Assembly: GCA_016932435.1 (NCBI GenBank)
Contig: JAFGCW010000036.1
Coordinates: 46,498 to 110,497 of the forward strand
Direction: 5' to 3'
DNA from: Dehalococcoidales bacterium
Lineage (GTDB): Bacteria > Chloroflexota > Dehalococcoidia > Dehalococcoidales > UBA2162
Length of the DNA: 64,000 bases
Shown: positions 17,714-25,641 of the stretch, piece by piece
Position numbering within the stretch: position 1 is the first letter of the stretch
How the letters are laid out: each line of letters begins with the position of its first letter
Translations under genes and position numbers: made by a program
The notes under the pieces: generated by a model
Database searches by the model: none
What the model was told of the DNA's origin: nothing
The model's input: the letters and a program-made list of their open reading frames with translations, nothing else

Positions 17714-19390
17714 ATGACCGGACGAAAATACACACTAATATCGTTATTCATCATTGTATCTCTCTTCAGCATTGCTTCAGTCGTTTCTTGCACGTCAGAA
17801 GAAACGATTGAGATATCAGACTCACCTGAAGAACCGGCAGATACAGCAAAAACGGAACTTCCTCTTACAAGAGTATCCACCGATGATTTTACTGGCTCAG
17901 GTAACTGCGCCAACTGCCATACAGATCTGACTGATTCTGCAGGAAATGATGTATCCATTGGTTCTCACTGGCGTTCGACGATGATGGCAAATGCGGCCAA
18001 AGACCCGATCTGGCAGGCGAAAGTAGCCTCGGAAGTGTCACGCACGCCGGGACTGAAAGAGGTTATAGAGGATAAATGTACGACCTGCCATATGCCGATG
18101 GCATATACGCAGGCAAACGTCGACGGTACATCCGCGTTGATACTGGATGACGGATTTCTAAATCCCGCGAACGCCCTGCACGACCTGGCTATGGACGGAA
18201 ATTCATGTACTCTCTGCCATCAGATCGTCGATCCCGTATTGGGCACTTATACGATTGACACAAGTACAGACCCGCCCGACCGGATAAACTATGGTCCTTT
18301 CACAAACCCGCAAAAAATGGCGATGAGAACATCCAGCGGATTTACGCCTGTATTCGGTGAACAGACTTTGGAGTCCACGTTATGTGGAACATGTCACTGA
18401 GTGACTACCCCGTACGTTGGTAACGAGGGCAACGTACTAGGAACCTTCCCGGAGCAGACACCATGTCTTGAGCATCAAAACAGCGTCTTCATTGAGCAGG
18501 GTGTCGAATGCCAGACCTGCCACATGCCCGAAGCGAGTACTCCGGTAATAATATCTACCCTGCCCCGGAATTTACCGCCTCGGGAACCCTTCGTGCAGCA
18601 CTATTTCGTCGGTGGGAATAAGATAATACTCGATATTCTGAATGAAAACAGCGAAGAACTCGGTGTAACCGCGTCCGACGCGCACTTCCAGGAAACTATT
18701 ACCAATCTCCTGGACCTCCTGCAGAATGAAACAGCTCAAATCTCTATCCAGGAAGCGGAAGCCAGTGGTGATCAGATAACGGTTAAGGTAAACGTAGACC
18801 AGATCGTCGGCCACAAATTCCCGACCGGTTTCCCTTCACGCCGTGCCTGGATTCACCTGACCGTGACCGATAAGAACGGCAGCATGATTTTCGAATCAGG
18901 TAATTCTGATAACGAAGGAAAGATAATCGGATGCGATGCCGATTATAATGCTGCCGCTTACGAACCCCATTACGATATAATCTCACAGGATGACCAGGTA
19001 CAGATTTATGAGTCAGTAATGCAGGACTTCGAAGGCAACGTTACCTATACCCTGCTCAAAGGTGCCGCCTACGCAAAAGATAACCGCCTTTTGCCCCCCG
19101 GATTCGATATCGAAAATGCAATCGCTAATATCGCGATCTACGGGAAGGCCACAAATGACAGCAACTTCATGGCAGGTTCCGACCGGGTAGAATACAGGAT
19201 AGATACCGGTGGAAAATCAGGACCGTATACCATCAAGGTAGAACTGCTGTACCAGACGATATCGTACCGGTTCGTCCAGGACCTGCTGACCGATGACGAT
19301 AAAGAACTGGTAGATACATTCGGTTCTCTTTATGACAAAGCAGACAAATCACCGATACTCATTTCTTCAGCAAAACAAACCATCCAGTAG
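17714..19390 (+). CDS. Five-haem cytochrome c lipoprotein with an in-frame TGA, candidate selenoprotein
   Basis: One frame runs from 17714 to 19390, broken only by TGA at 18398-18400. Read through, it gives 558 residues: a signal peptide with a lipobox-like VVSC (Cys26), haem motifs CANCH (65-69), CTTCH (122-126), CTLCH (165-169), CGTCH (224-228), the TGA as residue 229, CQTCH (266-270), and a roughly 280-residue C-terminal domain without haems. The protein should sit outside the cytoplasm and carry electrons. The fourth haem motif is directly followed by the TGA, and the fifth lies after it. The half after the TGA has no signal peptide, so translating it alone from GTG 18401 would leave a haem protein in the cytoplasm. 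A hairpin 11 bases downstream fits a bacterial SECIS. The alternatives are a recent nonsense mutation or a sequencing error. Confidence 0.65.
18412..18437 (+). promoter_or_regulatory. Candidate bacterial SECIS hairpin
   Basis: Perfect 8-bp stem GTACGTTG (18412-18419) and CAACGTAC (18430-18437) with a 10-base loop starting GT. The loop begins 20 bases after the TGA. Known bacterial SECIS elements lie within the coding frame directly after the UGA, with a small apical loop that has G in the first two positions, at about this distance. Confidence 0.5.
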
Positions 19391-19466
19391 AAGTAATTAA
19401 CGAAATTCATTTTTATAGTAAATGTATAATCCACCCTGATGGATGATACAATCCGCACTTCATTCT

Positions 19467-19518
19467 GTCATTACGAGTTTCGCCGTCAATAGGCGAACCG
19501 TGGTAATCTTTATAAATC
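19467..19518. repeat. MITE-like intergenic repeat, truncated copy 3
   Basis: GTCATTACGAGTTTCGCCGT and the following 32 bases match 14278-14329 with three or so differences; the right half is missing. It lies just upstream of rnpB. Confidence 0.65.
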
Positions 19519-19565
19519 GATAGCTTGTCATTGACTAATACGGATTTCTGCACTACAGTGGAACC

Positions 19566-19918
19566 GGGTTAAGTAAACCGGGTGACCGCTCGCCTCTGGC
19601 GAGAGGAAAGTCCGAGCTCTACCGGACAGGATGCTGGGTAACACCCAGGAGGGGCGACCCTACGGACAGTGCCACAGAAACATACCGTCCGCCTCAGGCG
19701 GATAAGGGTGAAATGGTGAGGTAAGAGCTCACCAGCGGCCGGGCGACCGGTCGGCTGGGCAAACCCCATCCGGAGCAAGACCAAATAGGGGGGCATATGG
19801 GATGTCCGGCCCAGTCCCCGGGTTGGTCGCTTGACCCCGGGGGTAACTCTGGGGCTAGATAGATGGTCACCGTTCGCCTTGGCGAATACAGAACTCGGCT
19901 TATAGGTGAACTTAACCC
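19566..19918 (+). ncRNA. rnpB: RNase P RNA, bacterial class A
   Basis: The transcript shows the class A landmarks in order: GAGGAAAGTCCGAGCTC (CR-I), the CAGTGCCACAGAAACATACC stretch, GGTAAGAGCTCACCAG, GAGCAAGACCAAATAG, and the 3' ACAGAACTCGGCTTAT (CR-V region). Ends were set by helix P1: GGGTTAAG at 19566-19573 pairs perfectly with CTTAACCC at 19911-19918. The RNA is the catalytic part of the ribozyme that removes 5' leaders from tRNA precursors. A recombinase gene begins 80 bp past its 3' end. Confidence 0.95.
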
Positions 19919-19920
19919 TG

Positions 19921-19957
19921 CTCAGCCTCAAATTGAGGCTGAGCGTTCTCGATTTTT
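19921..19957 (+). terminator. Terminator after rnpB
   Basis: CTCAGCCTCAA pairs with TTGAGGCTGAG (19921-19943); a TTTTT run follows after nine bases. It lies directly beyond the P1 helix. Confidence 0.7.
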
Positions 19958-19997
19958 GCACGGTCTGCCAACCGAAAAAAGTTATGATAATGACAAT

Positions 19998-20807
19998 ATG
20001 GCAGATCTATTCGAATTCTATCATAACTACTTAGTACAAACAGACCGAGACTATAAAACAATAGAAAGATACTGGACTATCGCCAGGTCTTTCAAAGAAT
20101 GGCTGCGTAATCGGCAACCTAATGCCATCATGGTAACAGAGTATTTATCCTACCTTCGCGGTAAAGGATATGCCCAAAGAAGTATTCTGCTTTACTATCA
20201 TGCCTTGCGCGACTTGTTCAATTTCATGAACCAGCCGTTAAATCTGAAGTTACGGAAACCGAAATCTTTACCACAATATACAGGTAAAGACAAGGTTGAA
20301 AAGCTTATTCTGGCGGCTCAAGAAGGATTACACAATCATACGGAGACTATGAAAAAACGTAATACAACTATGATACTTACATTTGCCTACACTGGCATGA
20401 GACGCGAAGAAGTGGCAAAACTACGGGTTGATGAGATAGATTTCGAAAGAAACGTTATTATGGTCAGGGATGGCAAAGGACAGAAAGATCGACCGATTCC
20501 CATGGCGAAAAGAATAATTGAACCTTTGAGAGAATTATGTCAAGACAAAACGAAAGACGAAAAGGTTTTTAACCTTTCAGAGGGTCATATCTATAAAATC
20601 GTTCGTAACCTGGGGAAGAAAGCTGGTATCGGGCACATACACCCACACATGCTACGACATTATTTTGGAACGGCATTGGTTGAGAAAGGCGCAAGTTTAC
20701 GGGATATTCAAGAACTTATGGGGCATGAATCTCTGGAAACGACCTCAATCTATCTCGACGTTTCAGGACGCCATCTTGCAGAGACTGTTAATTTGCTTGA
20801 TGATTAG
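19998..20807 (+). CDS. Tyrosine recombinase/integrase of the mobile element
   Basis: A 269-residue XerC/D-like recombinase. The N-terminal SAM-like core-binding domain covers residues 1-90; the catalytic domain has the first Arg in TGMRREE (about 135), HPHMLRHYFGT (H217, R220), LMGHESL and the nucleophile Tyr in TSIYLDVS (about 252). All catalytic residues are present. I chose the ATG at 19998 because longer versions would start inside rnpB and its terminator; no strong ribosome-binding site is visible for any start. The position directly beyond the rnpB 3' end suggests rnpB as integration target, though I found no second copy of the rnpB 3' end in the window. The gene converges with 20788-21270 (20-bp overlap). 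Confidence 0.85.
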   Translation: MADLFEFYHNYLVQTDRDYKTIERYWTIARSFKEWLRNRQPNAIMVTEYLSYLRGKGYAQRSILLYYHALRDLFNFMNQPLNLKLRKPKSLPQYTGKDKVEKLILAAQEGLHNHTETMKKRNTTMILTFAYTGMRREEVAKLRVDEIDFERNVIMVRDGKGQKDRPIPMAKRIIEPLRELCQDKTKDEKVFNLSEGHIYKIVRNLGKKAGIGHIHPHMLRHYFGTALVEKGASLRDIQELMGHESLETTSIYLDVSGRHLAETVNLLDD

Positions 20808-21270
20808 CGAAGGATTCCCAATCCGCCCACCATCGCCCTGACATTATAAAACCTGAAACCTTTTCTTCACGAATAGCTTTATTGACACCTTCGCGGGTAT
20901 AACCGGTCAGTTGAGCTGCCAGAGTGCTAGTCACTTTAACTGTGCCGTCACTTTCGTCGAAATAAATCGACAGGTAGTTTCGTTCCATTTTAAATGCTTC
21001 ATTTATAGGGATATATGTTCGATTCCCTACCTTCTTTGTCTTTATGTCGTGTTGGGTAATTCGACTGAAGGCTGTTCGACGGCTATGTATATAACCACTG
21101 GTAATAATTTCGTCTATAGTCGCGTATCCCGAGATATTAGGGTCATTTCCCCACGCGTGCAGGCAGTCCAGGCAACAATAATTGCCATCTTTTAAATACG
21201 CTATACAGTCACTGCGACATTTAGGACATTGGGGAATCATGACTTCGTTTCCACCTTCATTATTCTTCAC
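20788..21270 (-). CDS. Zinc-ribbon plus helix-turn-helix protein (possible excisionase/directionality factor)
   Basis: A 160-residue protein. Residues 11-40 form a zinc ribbon (IPQCPKCRSDC then YCCLDCLHAWG). Residues 50-95 (YATIDEIITSGYIHSRRTAFSR type) and 105-150 (STLAAQLTGYTREGVNKAIR then RWWADWESF) look like two winged-HTH modules of the MerR/excisionase kind. It is convergent with the integrase, a common position for recombination directionality factors. An alternative start is the ATG at 21240, after GGTGG. Function inferred from fold and position only. Confidence 0.55.
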   Translation of the reverse strand: MKNNEGGNEVMIPQCPKCRSDCIAYLKDGNYCCLDCLHAWGNDPNISGYATIDEIITSGYIHSRRTAFSRITQHDIKTKKVGNRTYIPINEAFKMERNYLSIYFDESDGTVKVTSTLAAQLTGYTREGVNKAIREEKVSGFIMSGRWWADWESFANHQAN

Positions 21271-21425
21271 TACTTCTACTTGATCGATAGTCAGTTGTCA
21301 TTTTTTGCACACTTCAAATTATCTTGAGATGTATACTGAACTGTCATAATCATAGAGAATATAAAATATAAAATCAAATACTTAGGACAAGCTCGCTATT
21401 ACAATGGCAACTAATCATCAACACT

Positions 21426-22052
21426 ATGCAGAGAACTTATTTAAACTCAGATGAAATAGAACAGCTTGAAGACGCAACCACAAACCTCCGCGATCAACTG
21501 CTCGTTCGAACGCTTCCCATTCTCGACTGCCAGATTAGTAAAGCCTTGCGTATTGCTGTAGATGATATCGACTTCGCACGAGGAACGGTAACGGTGCATC
21601 ATCAAGAGACCAGAATCAAATTCTTGTGTCCTAAATGTGAAGCTACTCTGAGAAAAAGTGATATCTTTTGTTCCAAGTGCGGGGATAAAATTACTAAGCC
21701 TTCGATCCGAAAAGATGAATATCATCATCAACAAATCATACCTATCGACAAAATAACTCTCGAATTATTACAGGAATATGTTGAACAAGGAGGTCCGGTT
21801 CTTAAGGATGGTCGGAGGCTAATTTTCGGTATTAACCGGCACCGTGCCTGGCAGATAATTAAAGAGTGTGCTGAGCGGGCTAGGCTTCCCAAGTTCACTA
21901 ATCCTGAGACAGGGAAAACACATAACATTTCCCCGAAAATATTAAGAGACGCCACCACTACTACCATGATCAAGAAAAGCGCCAATAAAGATAGGCGACA
22001 TTTGCCGAAAATACATAGGACACCTGTACGCAGAGGTCGTAAGTATAAGTAA
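21426..22052 (+). CDS. Degenerate tyrosine-recombinase-like protein with inserted zinc ribbon
   Basis: A 208-residue protein following the tyrosine recombinase catalytic fold: RDQLLVRTLPILDCQISKALRI then DDIDFARGTVTV, and NISPKILRDATTTTMIKK in place of HxLRHTFAT. The first Arg is replaced (DCQIS where GxRxSE is expected), the His after LR is Asp, and no nucleophile Tyr is seen before the basic C-terminus. A zinc ribbon (FLCPKCEATL, IFCSKCGDKI) is inserted between the first two strands. It is probably unable to cleave DNA and may act as a DNA-binding accessory to the active integrase 1.4 kb upstream. Confidence 0.55.
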   Translation: MQRTYLNSDEIEQLEDATTNLRDQLLVRTLPILDCQISKALRIAVDDIDFARGTVTVHHQETRIKFLCPKCEATLRKSDIFCSKCGDKITKPSIRKDEYHHQQIIPIDKITLELLQEYVEQGGPVLKDGRRLIFGINRHRAWQIIKECAERARLPKFTNPETGKTHNISPKILRDATTTTMIKKSANKDRRHLPKIHRTPVRRGRKYK

Positions 22053-22069
22053 TATTCGGAGGAAGAATC

Positions 22070-22579
22070 GTGACCTTTCCACTCAGACCAAAACGCGGAG
22101 GATTTTTACGTGTTGTCTCCTGCGGCTTGTTTATCCGGGATTTTCTACTCGGTTTAGAGCCTTATGGTTCACCCAGGGTGGACCCCAATACCGGTACTTA
22201 CCAGTCATTCATATTCAAACAATACAAATTGGTTTTGATGAGAACTAGCTCCGAAGACCAGGCGATCCGAACCGAGGAGAGTATAGCCAGAAGAGAAAGC
22301 CGCCGAATCGATCCCGATAATATTGATAAACTCATCAAAGAATTCTACTCTCGAATGCCCTACAAAGCACATGGCTGCCGCTACCATTCCTTTATAACCT
22401 ATTTCTCGATGATTCAGAAACTATTATGGGTAAAACCGACCGGTGAAATAGAAAATTCTCATTTTCAAGGTAAATACTCTGAAGGGCAGCCCCGTGTTTA
22501 TTTCCACCTTACCGAAAAAGGTAAGGCAGCTCCTGACAGCCAGTGGGCAAACCCTCATAAAGTCCTCTACGGCTACTAG
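22070..22579 (+). CDS. Hypothetical protein of the mobile element
   Basis: A 169-residue basic protein of unknown family. It starts at GTG 22070 with GGAGG seven bases upstream and follows the degenerate recombinase by 17 bp, so the two are likely co-transcribed. It has no signal peptide. Residues 85-165 (RIDPDNIDKLIKEFYS through YFHLTEKGK) look helical then strand-like, and could be a winged-helix domain; this is a guess. Confidence 0.6.
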   Translation: MTFPLRPKRGGFLRVVSCGLFIRDFLLGLEPYGSPRVDPNTGTYQSFIFKQYKLVLMRTSSEDQAIRTEESIARRESRRIDPDNIDKLIKEFYSRMPYKAHGCRYHSFITYFSMIQKLLWVKPTGEIENSHFQGKYSEGQPRVYFHLTEKGKAAPDSQWANPHKVLYGY

Positions 22580-22978
22580 CCCAGCCAAGAACCACAGTCC
22601 GTAATAACAAGCCACAGAATCTATTTTCAGCCCTCTCTTTACCTTTTTGACACCTGTTATTCAACCAAACCGACTATCACACAATAACCTCACTCTGCTA
22701 ACGAATTGTGCAATCCGTTATGTTGTGAGAGACGCTATAACGTCGAAAGAGGTGATAGGACGCTATCTGACAAGTTAGAGATTGTGCACTCTAGCCTTGA
22801 ACCTGATAAATCACGATTATGGCAGTTTCCAAAACAATAATGAAAACATAGGTTCGTTCTGTTGATGCACACCTGTTCCTAATGTTCAACAATATATACA
22901 TAGTACTTTAACAATTGAATATGAAACTGCTTTCAGTTATGGCTATGTCGCTAATAAAAAAGCGGGAGATTCAAAACA
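22580..22978. other. Intergenic region with repeats, no gene
   Basis: Holds an imperfect inverted repeat (TCACACAATAAC and GTTATGTTGTGA, about 22678-22732), two GACGCTAT words and two TTGTGCA words. The spacing would suit binding sites for a recombinase or regulator. No ORF or clear promoter seen. Confidence 0.35.
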
Positions 22979-23689
22979 ATGGTAAAAACATACATTAAAA
23001 CTGAATATAGAGACATAGCTAAAATGCTGGTAAAAGCGTTACCAGTAGAAAATGATGATTTTGGACTCAAAGTGAATGAGTACATAGACATCATAAAGTC
23101 ATTACCAAACGAAGCTAAAACGGCCTTAAAATGCGCTTATATTTTCGCTTCGAAAGCACCTAGAGAAGAGCGTGAAGACTTGTATCAATCGCTATTTCTG
23201 GCAATCTGGAAGGTTAAACCTGAAAATGAGAAGTTTGCCTATTCAATAGCACGATGTGACTGGCAAGACTTCTGGAAGTCATACAAGATAAAACAGCATA
23301 TGACTTTAGAATCGATAACCGAGAGTGATGATAGCAGCCCTGATAATCTGGCAGACATGATAATCGGATACGTAGAATATGAGACACGCTACGATGGAAA
23401 AATAGAAGCGGAAACTATCTGGAGTAAGATACCTGAGGATATTAAACCGATTATCCTTAAAAAGCTATCTGGTAAAGCGTTAACATCAGGCAAGCGTAAG
23501 CGTGGAAGACCTAAAGTAACACAACCTTTAATTGGAAAGCATCGAAAAGCATATAGCAGATGGTTACGGAAACAGGCATATCAGATACTACCAGACGCTA
23601 ACCGGATGGAAGGTGAATCTGAAACAGCTTGCCTGAATAGATGGTTAAAAGCACACGGATACAAGTTAATAATGGATTTAGCAGAATAG
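22979..23689 (+). CDS. Sigma-70 region 2-like protein
   Basis: A 236-residue protein. Residues 55-105 (REEREDLYQSLFLAIWKV then FAYSIARCDWQDFWKSYK) match the helix pattern of sigma-70 region 2 (DLxQExFLxxW...IARNxxxDxxR). Residues 105-160 are acidic, and the C-terminal third contains GKRKRGRPKV, an AT-hook-like core, followed by an RKAYSRWLRKQAYQ helix. Region 4 is not recognisable. It may be a sigma-like or DNA-binding regulator for the small genes downstream. GGGAG precedes the ATG. Confidence 0.5.
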   Translation: MVKTYIKTEYRDIAKMLVKALPVENDDFGLKVNEYIDIIKSLPNEAKTALKCAYIFASKAPREEREDLYQSLFLAIWKVKPENEKFAYSIARCDWQDFWKSYKIKQHMTLESITESDDSSPDNLADMIIGYVEYETRYDGKIEAETIWSKIPEDIKPIILKKLSGKALTSGKRKRGRPKVTQPLIGKHRKAYSRWLRKQAYQILPDANRMEGESETACLNRWLKAHGYKLIMDLAE

Positions 23690-23760
23690 AAAAAACTTGA
23701 AAAAACTGTCACAATAAATCATTGTCAAGCGATTAGCTATAATTGAGAGCGGTAACGATA

Positions 23761-23798
23761 ACCGCTTTCGGGGTTTTTACCCTGAAAGCGGTTTTTTA
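23761..23798 (+). terminator. Rho-independent terminator after the sigma-like gene
   Basis: ACCGCTTTCGGGG pairs imperfectly with CCCTGAAAGCGGT around a TTTTTA loop and is followed by TTTTTATT. Confidence 0.85.
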
Positions 23799-23804
23799 TT
23801 GCCA

Positions 23805-24541
23805 CTTTCATATATCCTGAACCCTGTTGAACGGTAAGGGGGGAAAACGGTGGCAAGCCCGCACCCCTTCGGGCTGGTTAGTCCCGACTATGTCGGGATG
23901 GCGGGAGCCTTGCCTCTTCATGCTAACCCTCTTCCTGGATCAGGGGGAACCGGGGGATCTGCGCCGCGAAGCAAGGCGTAGCGGTCTACGGTGGAAACGC
24001 AACCCCTGAACACGGGATAAAGTCCTTGCCCTGGTCGCAGTGATGGCAGCTCCGGCTGGAATCTGCGAGGAATGGCAGTCCTAAATCTGCCTAACCCGGT
24101 ACGGCGAAAATGTACCCGCCTGGTCAGGGCGTTAAAGTGACTCTTCTGACCGACTGCTTAACCTGTACGCAGTCCGACAACCGAAGCCCGTGCAACGGCT
24201 GTGGTGTCTCTTCCCCCAGATATCAAGAGTACGCAGTGCGGATAGTAATCGGGCACGAATACCCTTCCGCCGTCCTTATGTAGAGGCTCCGGTGGCAAGC
24301 TGGGCTTGTGCCTATGAGACTATCGAGGGCGGTAGCAAGCCCCTATAGGCTGTAACCGAGCACGGGAGAATTCCGCTCGCAAAAGTCCCGAGTTGGGGTT
24401 GTCGTATCCCTGTCCGGCAGGACTCCCATTGTGAGTAAGACCGCAAGGCAGGCTCCCCTTTGTTGGTAAGGGGGACATAGTATCTTTTAGATGCTATGAA
24501 AGTCAACTGCTTCGGTGGTTGGCTTTGATAGCTTCTAAAAC
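23805..24541 (+). ncRNA. Candidate large structured non-coding RNA
   Basis: About 740 bp without a credible gene, GC-rich compared with its flanks and full of short hairpins: AGCCCG/CGGGCT (23856-23875), TCCCGAC/GTCGGGA (23882-23898), a nested CGCAG[CAGC-TCCG-GCTG]CTGCG (24036-24067), GGTCAG/CTGACC (24122-24151), CAAGC/GCTTG (24296-24308), GTCC/GGAC around 24415, and a long final hairpin (24485-24540) whose arms TTTTAG...GCTAT...AAAG...CAAC pair with GTTG...CTTT...ATAGC...CTAAAA. The word CGG(T/C)(G/A)GCAAGC occurs at 23849, 24291 and 24331. Size, setting in a phage-like element and lack of coding fit the ornate large RNAs (GOLLD and ROOL classes), but I could not match it to a known family. 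No group I or II intron core was seen. Confidence 0.45.
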
Positions 24542-24567
24542 CTGAAAATTAAATAAGGGGGTCACTG

Positions 24568-24894
24568 ATGGTCACACGAACGAAGTGTGTCGTGTGCGGA
24601 GTGCGTCCGATGACGGTCAGGGGTCGCTGCCGTGTCTGTCATGACAAGATAACGGCGGTTTCTAACCGGAGTAAACCCGAAAAACCCGAAAAGTACCTTA
24701 CCTATCGGGGCATCGTAGTCGGACTTTTCAAGTCTGGAACGGGCAAGCTTCGGGGTAGACTTCTCCGCATATCAGACAACCGGATTCCAAAGTACAAAAC
24801 CATCAATCTGAACGAATACTGCGATGGTTTTGACAGGGCGCAGATTAAGTCATTCAAAGCCGCATGTCTTACTCTCGGCGGTTTCAGGGGTTAG
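24568..24894 (+). CDS. Small zinc-ribbon hypothetical protein
   Basis: A 108-residue basic protein with an N-terminal zinc knuckle pair (CVVCGVRPM, then RCRVCHDK), likely nucleic-acid binding. The C-terminal part (residues 40-108) is of unknown fold. It begins after AATAAGGGGG, the first version of the leader that recurs through this gene array. It follows the structured non-coding region by 26 bp. Confidence 0.65.
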   Translation: MVTRTKCVVCGVRPMTVRGRCRVCHDKITAVSNRSKPEKPEKYLTYRGIVVGLFKSGTGKLRGRLLRISDNRIPKYKTINLNEYCDGFDRAQIKSFKAACLTLGGFRG

Positions 24895-24972
24895 GTTAAC
24901 CCCTGTATACCTTGAAGTCACTTCAGGGTATACAGGGACTAATCAGTCCTAATAATCAGTAGGGGGTGTGCC
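24895..24972 (+). promoter_or_regulatory. Inter-ORF hairpin and leader, unit 1
   Basis: CCCTGTATACC (24901-24911) pairs perfectly with GGTATACAGGG (24927-24937) around an inner TGAAG-TCA-CTTCA hairpin. No T-run follows, so it is not a typical terminator. The next gene's ribosome-binding site GGGGG lies at the end of the unit. Confidence 0.7.
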
Positions 24973-25155
24973 TTGCAGGACATACTGAACAAGGCCGCCG
25001 CCACGATAGAACTGAAACCCACCAACTTCAAGACCGGCTCTGATGGCTACAGAGGTCAGGGGAAAGTTATCCATGACGGTCAGAAGTATCAGGTACAGGT
25101 TTTAGCTATCCGTGTCGGCAGCAAGCCGGAAGCCAAGAAAAACGGCAAGAAATAA
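24973..25155 (+). CDS. Small hypothetical protein
   Basis: A 60-residue basic protein starting at TTG 24973 after GGGGGTG. No family recognised; it begins with an amphipathic helix and ends in a Lys-rich tail (PEAKKNGKK). It is part of the array of small genes separated by hairpin leaders. Confidence 0.55.
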   Translation: MQDILNKAAATIELKPTNFKTGSDGYRGQGKVIHDGQKYQVQVLAIRVGSKPEAKKNGKK

Positions 25156-25252
25156 TCTCCGGTTGAAGTACGGTCGCTACAGGCAAGGTTTCCTCGCTTT
25201 CCTTGCCTGTAACCGCCGTGTTTTAACTCGAAAACTGAATAAGGGGGTAGGT
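25156..25252 (+). promoter_or_regulatory. Inter-ORF hairpin and leader, unit 2
   Basis: ACAGGCAAGG (25179-25188) pairs with CCTTGCCTGT (25201-25210), with TACGG/CCGTG-type outer pairing. It ends in CTGAATAAGGGGG before a TTG start. Confidence 0.7.
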
Positions 25253-25549
25253 TTGGAGATTACACTTGCAGACGGTACTCCGTTCACTCATTACATGATT
25301 GACCGGATTGCACAGCCAACGAATCATATCACAGACCGTCATTGCTGTCTCGCAGCCCTCATGTATGCCGAACGGGTTGGAGTATCTAAGCCGGTGGCCG
25401 TGAGTATTATCATGGCAAAACGCCGGCAGTGGCTTACCTGGCATACTCTCACACAGAGACAGTGGCAAATGCGCACTCGAAACAAAAACAAGGCCAGATT
25501 CCACGACAGTATCTCTCTTCGAGAGAAGTACGTCCGGTGTAAGAGATAA
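25253..25549 (+). CDS. Small hypothetical protein
   Basis: A 98-residue protein starting at TTG 25253, chosen because the recurring leader CTGAATAAGGGGG ends six bases before it; a longer frame from 25112 would overlap the previous gene and the hairpin. Residues 30-60 contain HCCLAALMYAERVGVSK, a helical segment, and the C-terminus is very basic. No family recognised. Confidence 0.55.
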   Translation: MEITLADGTPFTHYMIDRIAQPTNHITDRHCCLAALMYAERVGVSKPVAVSIIMAKRRQWLTWHTLTQRQWQMRTRNKNKARFHDSISLREKYVRCKR

Positions 25550-25641
25550 ATCAGCCTTGTCGTCCGGTCGGGGGGTATTTCTCAGGAAATACTTCCCAGC
25601 GGGGTGACAAGCCCCGAATACAATTGAATAAGGAGAGGGTA
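25550..25641 (+). promoter_or_regulatory. Inter-ORF hairpin and leader, unit 3
   Basis: Inner stem GTATTTC (25575-25581) and GAAATAC (25586-25592), loop TCAG; outer stem CTTGTC (25556-25561) and GACAAG (25606-25611). It is followed by CGAATACAATTGAATAAGGAG at the ribosome-binding site. Confidence 0.75.

Noticed and set aside
18401..19390. Independent gene starting at GTG 18401
   Set aside because: It lacks a signal peptide and carries a haem motif that continues the upstream protein; one interrupted or recoded gene explains the data better.
19569..19961. 130-codon minus-strand ORF
   Set aside because: It lies inside the RNase P RNA gene and has no coding character.
23827..24009. 60-codon ORF in the structured non-coding stretch
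   Set aside because: Low-complexity Gly/Arg translation from hairpin sequence, with no convincing start context.
23805..24541. Group I or group II self-splicing intron
   Set aside because: No recognisable group I P-Q-R-S core or group II domain V was found, and no split exon flanks it.
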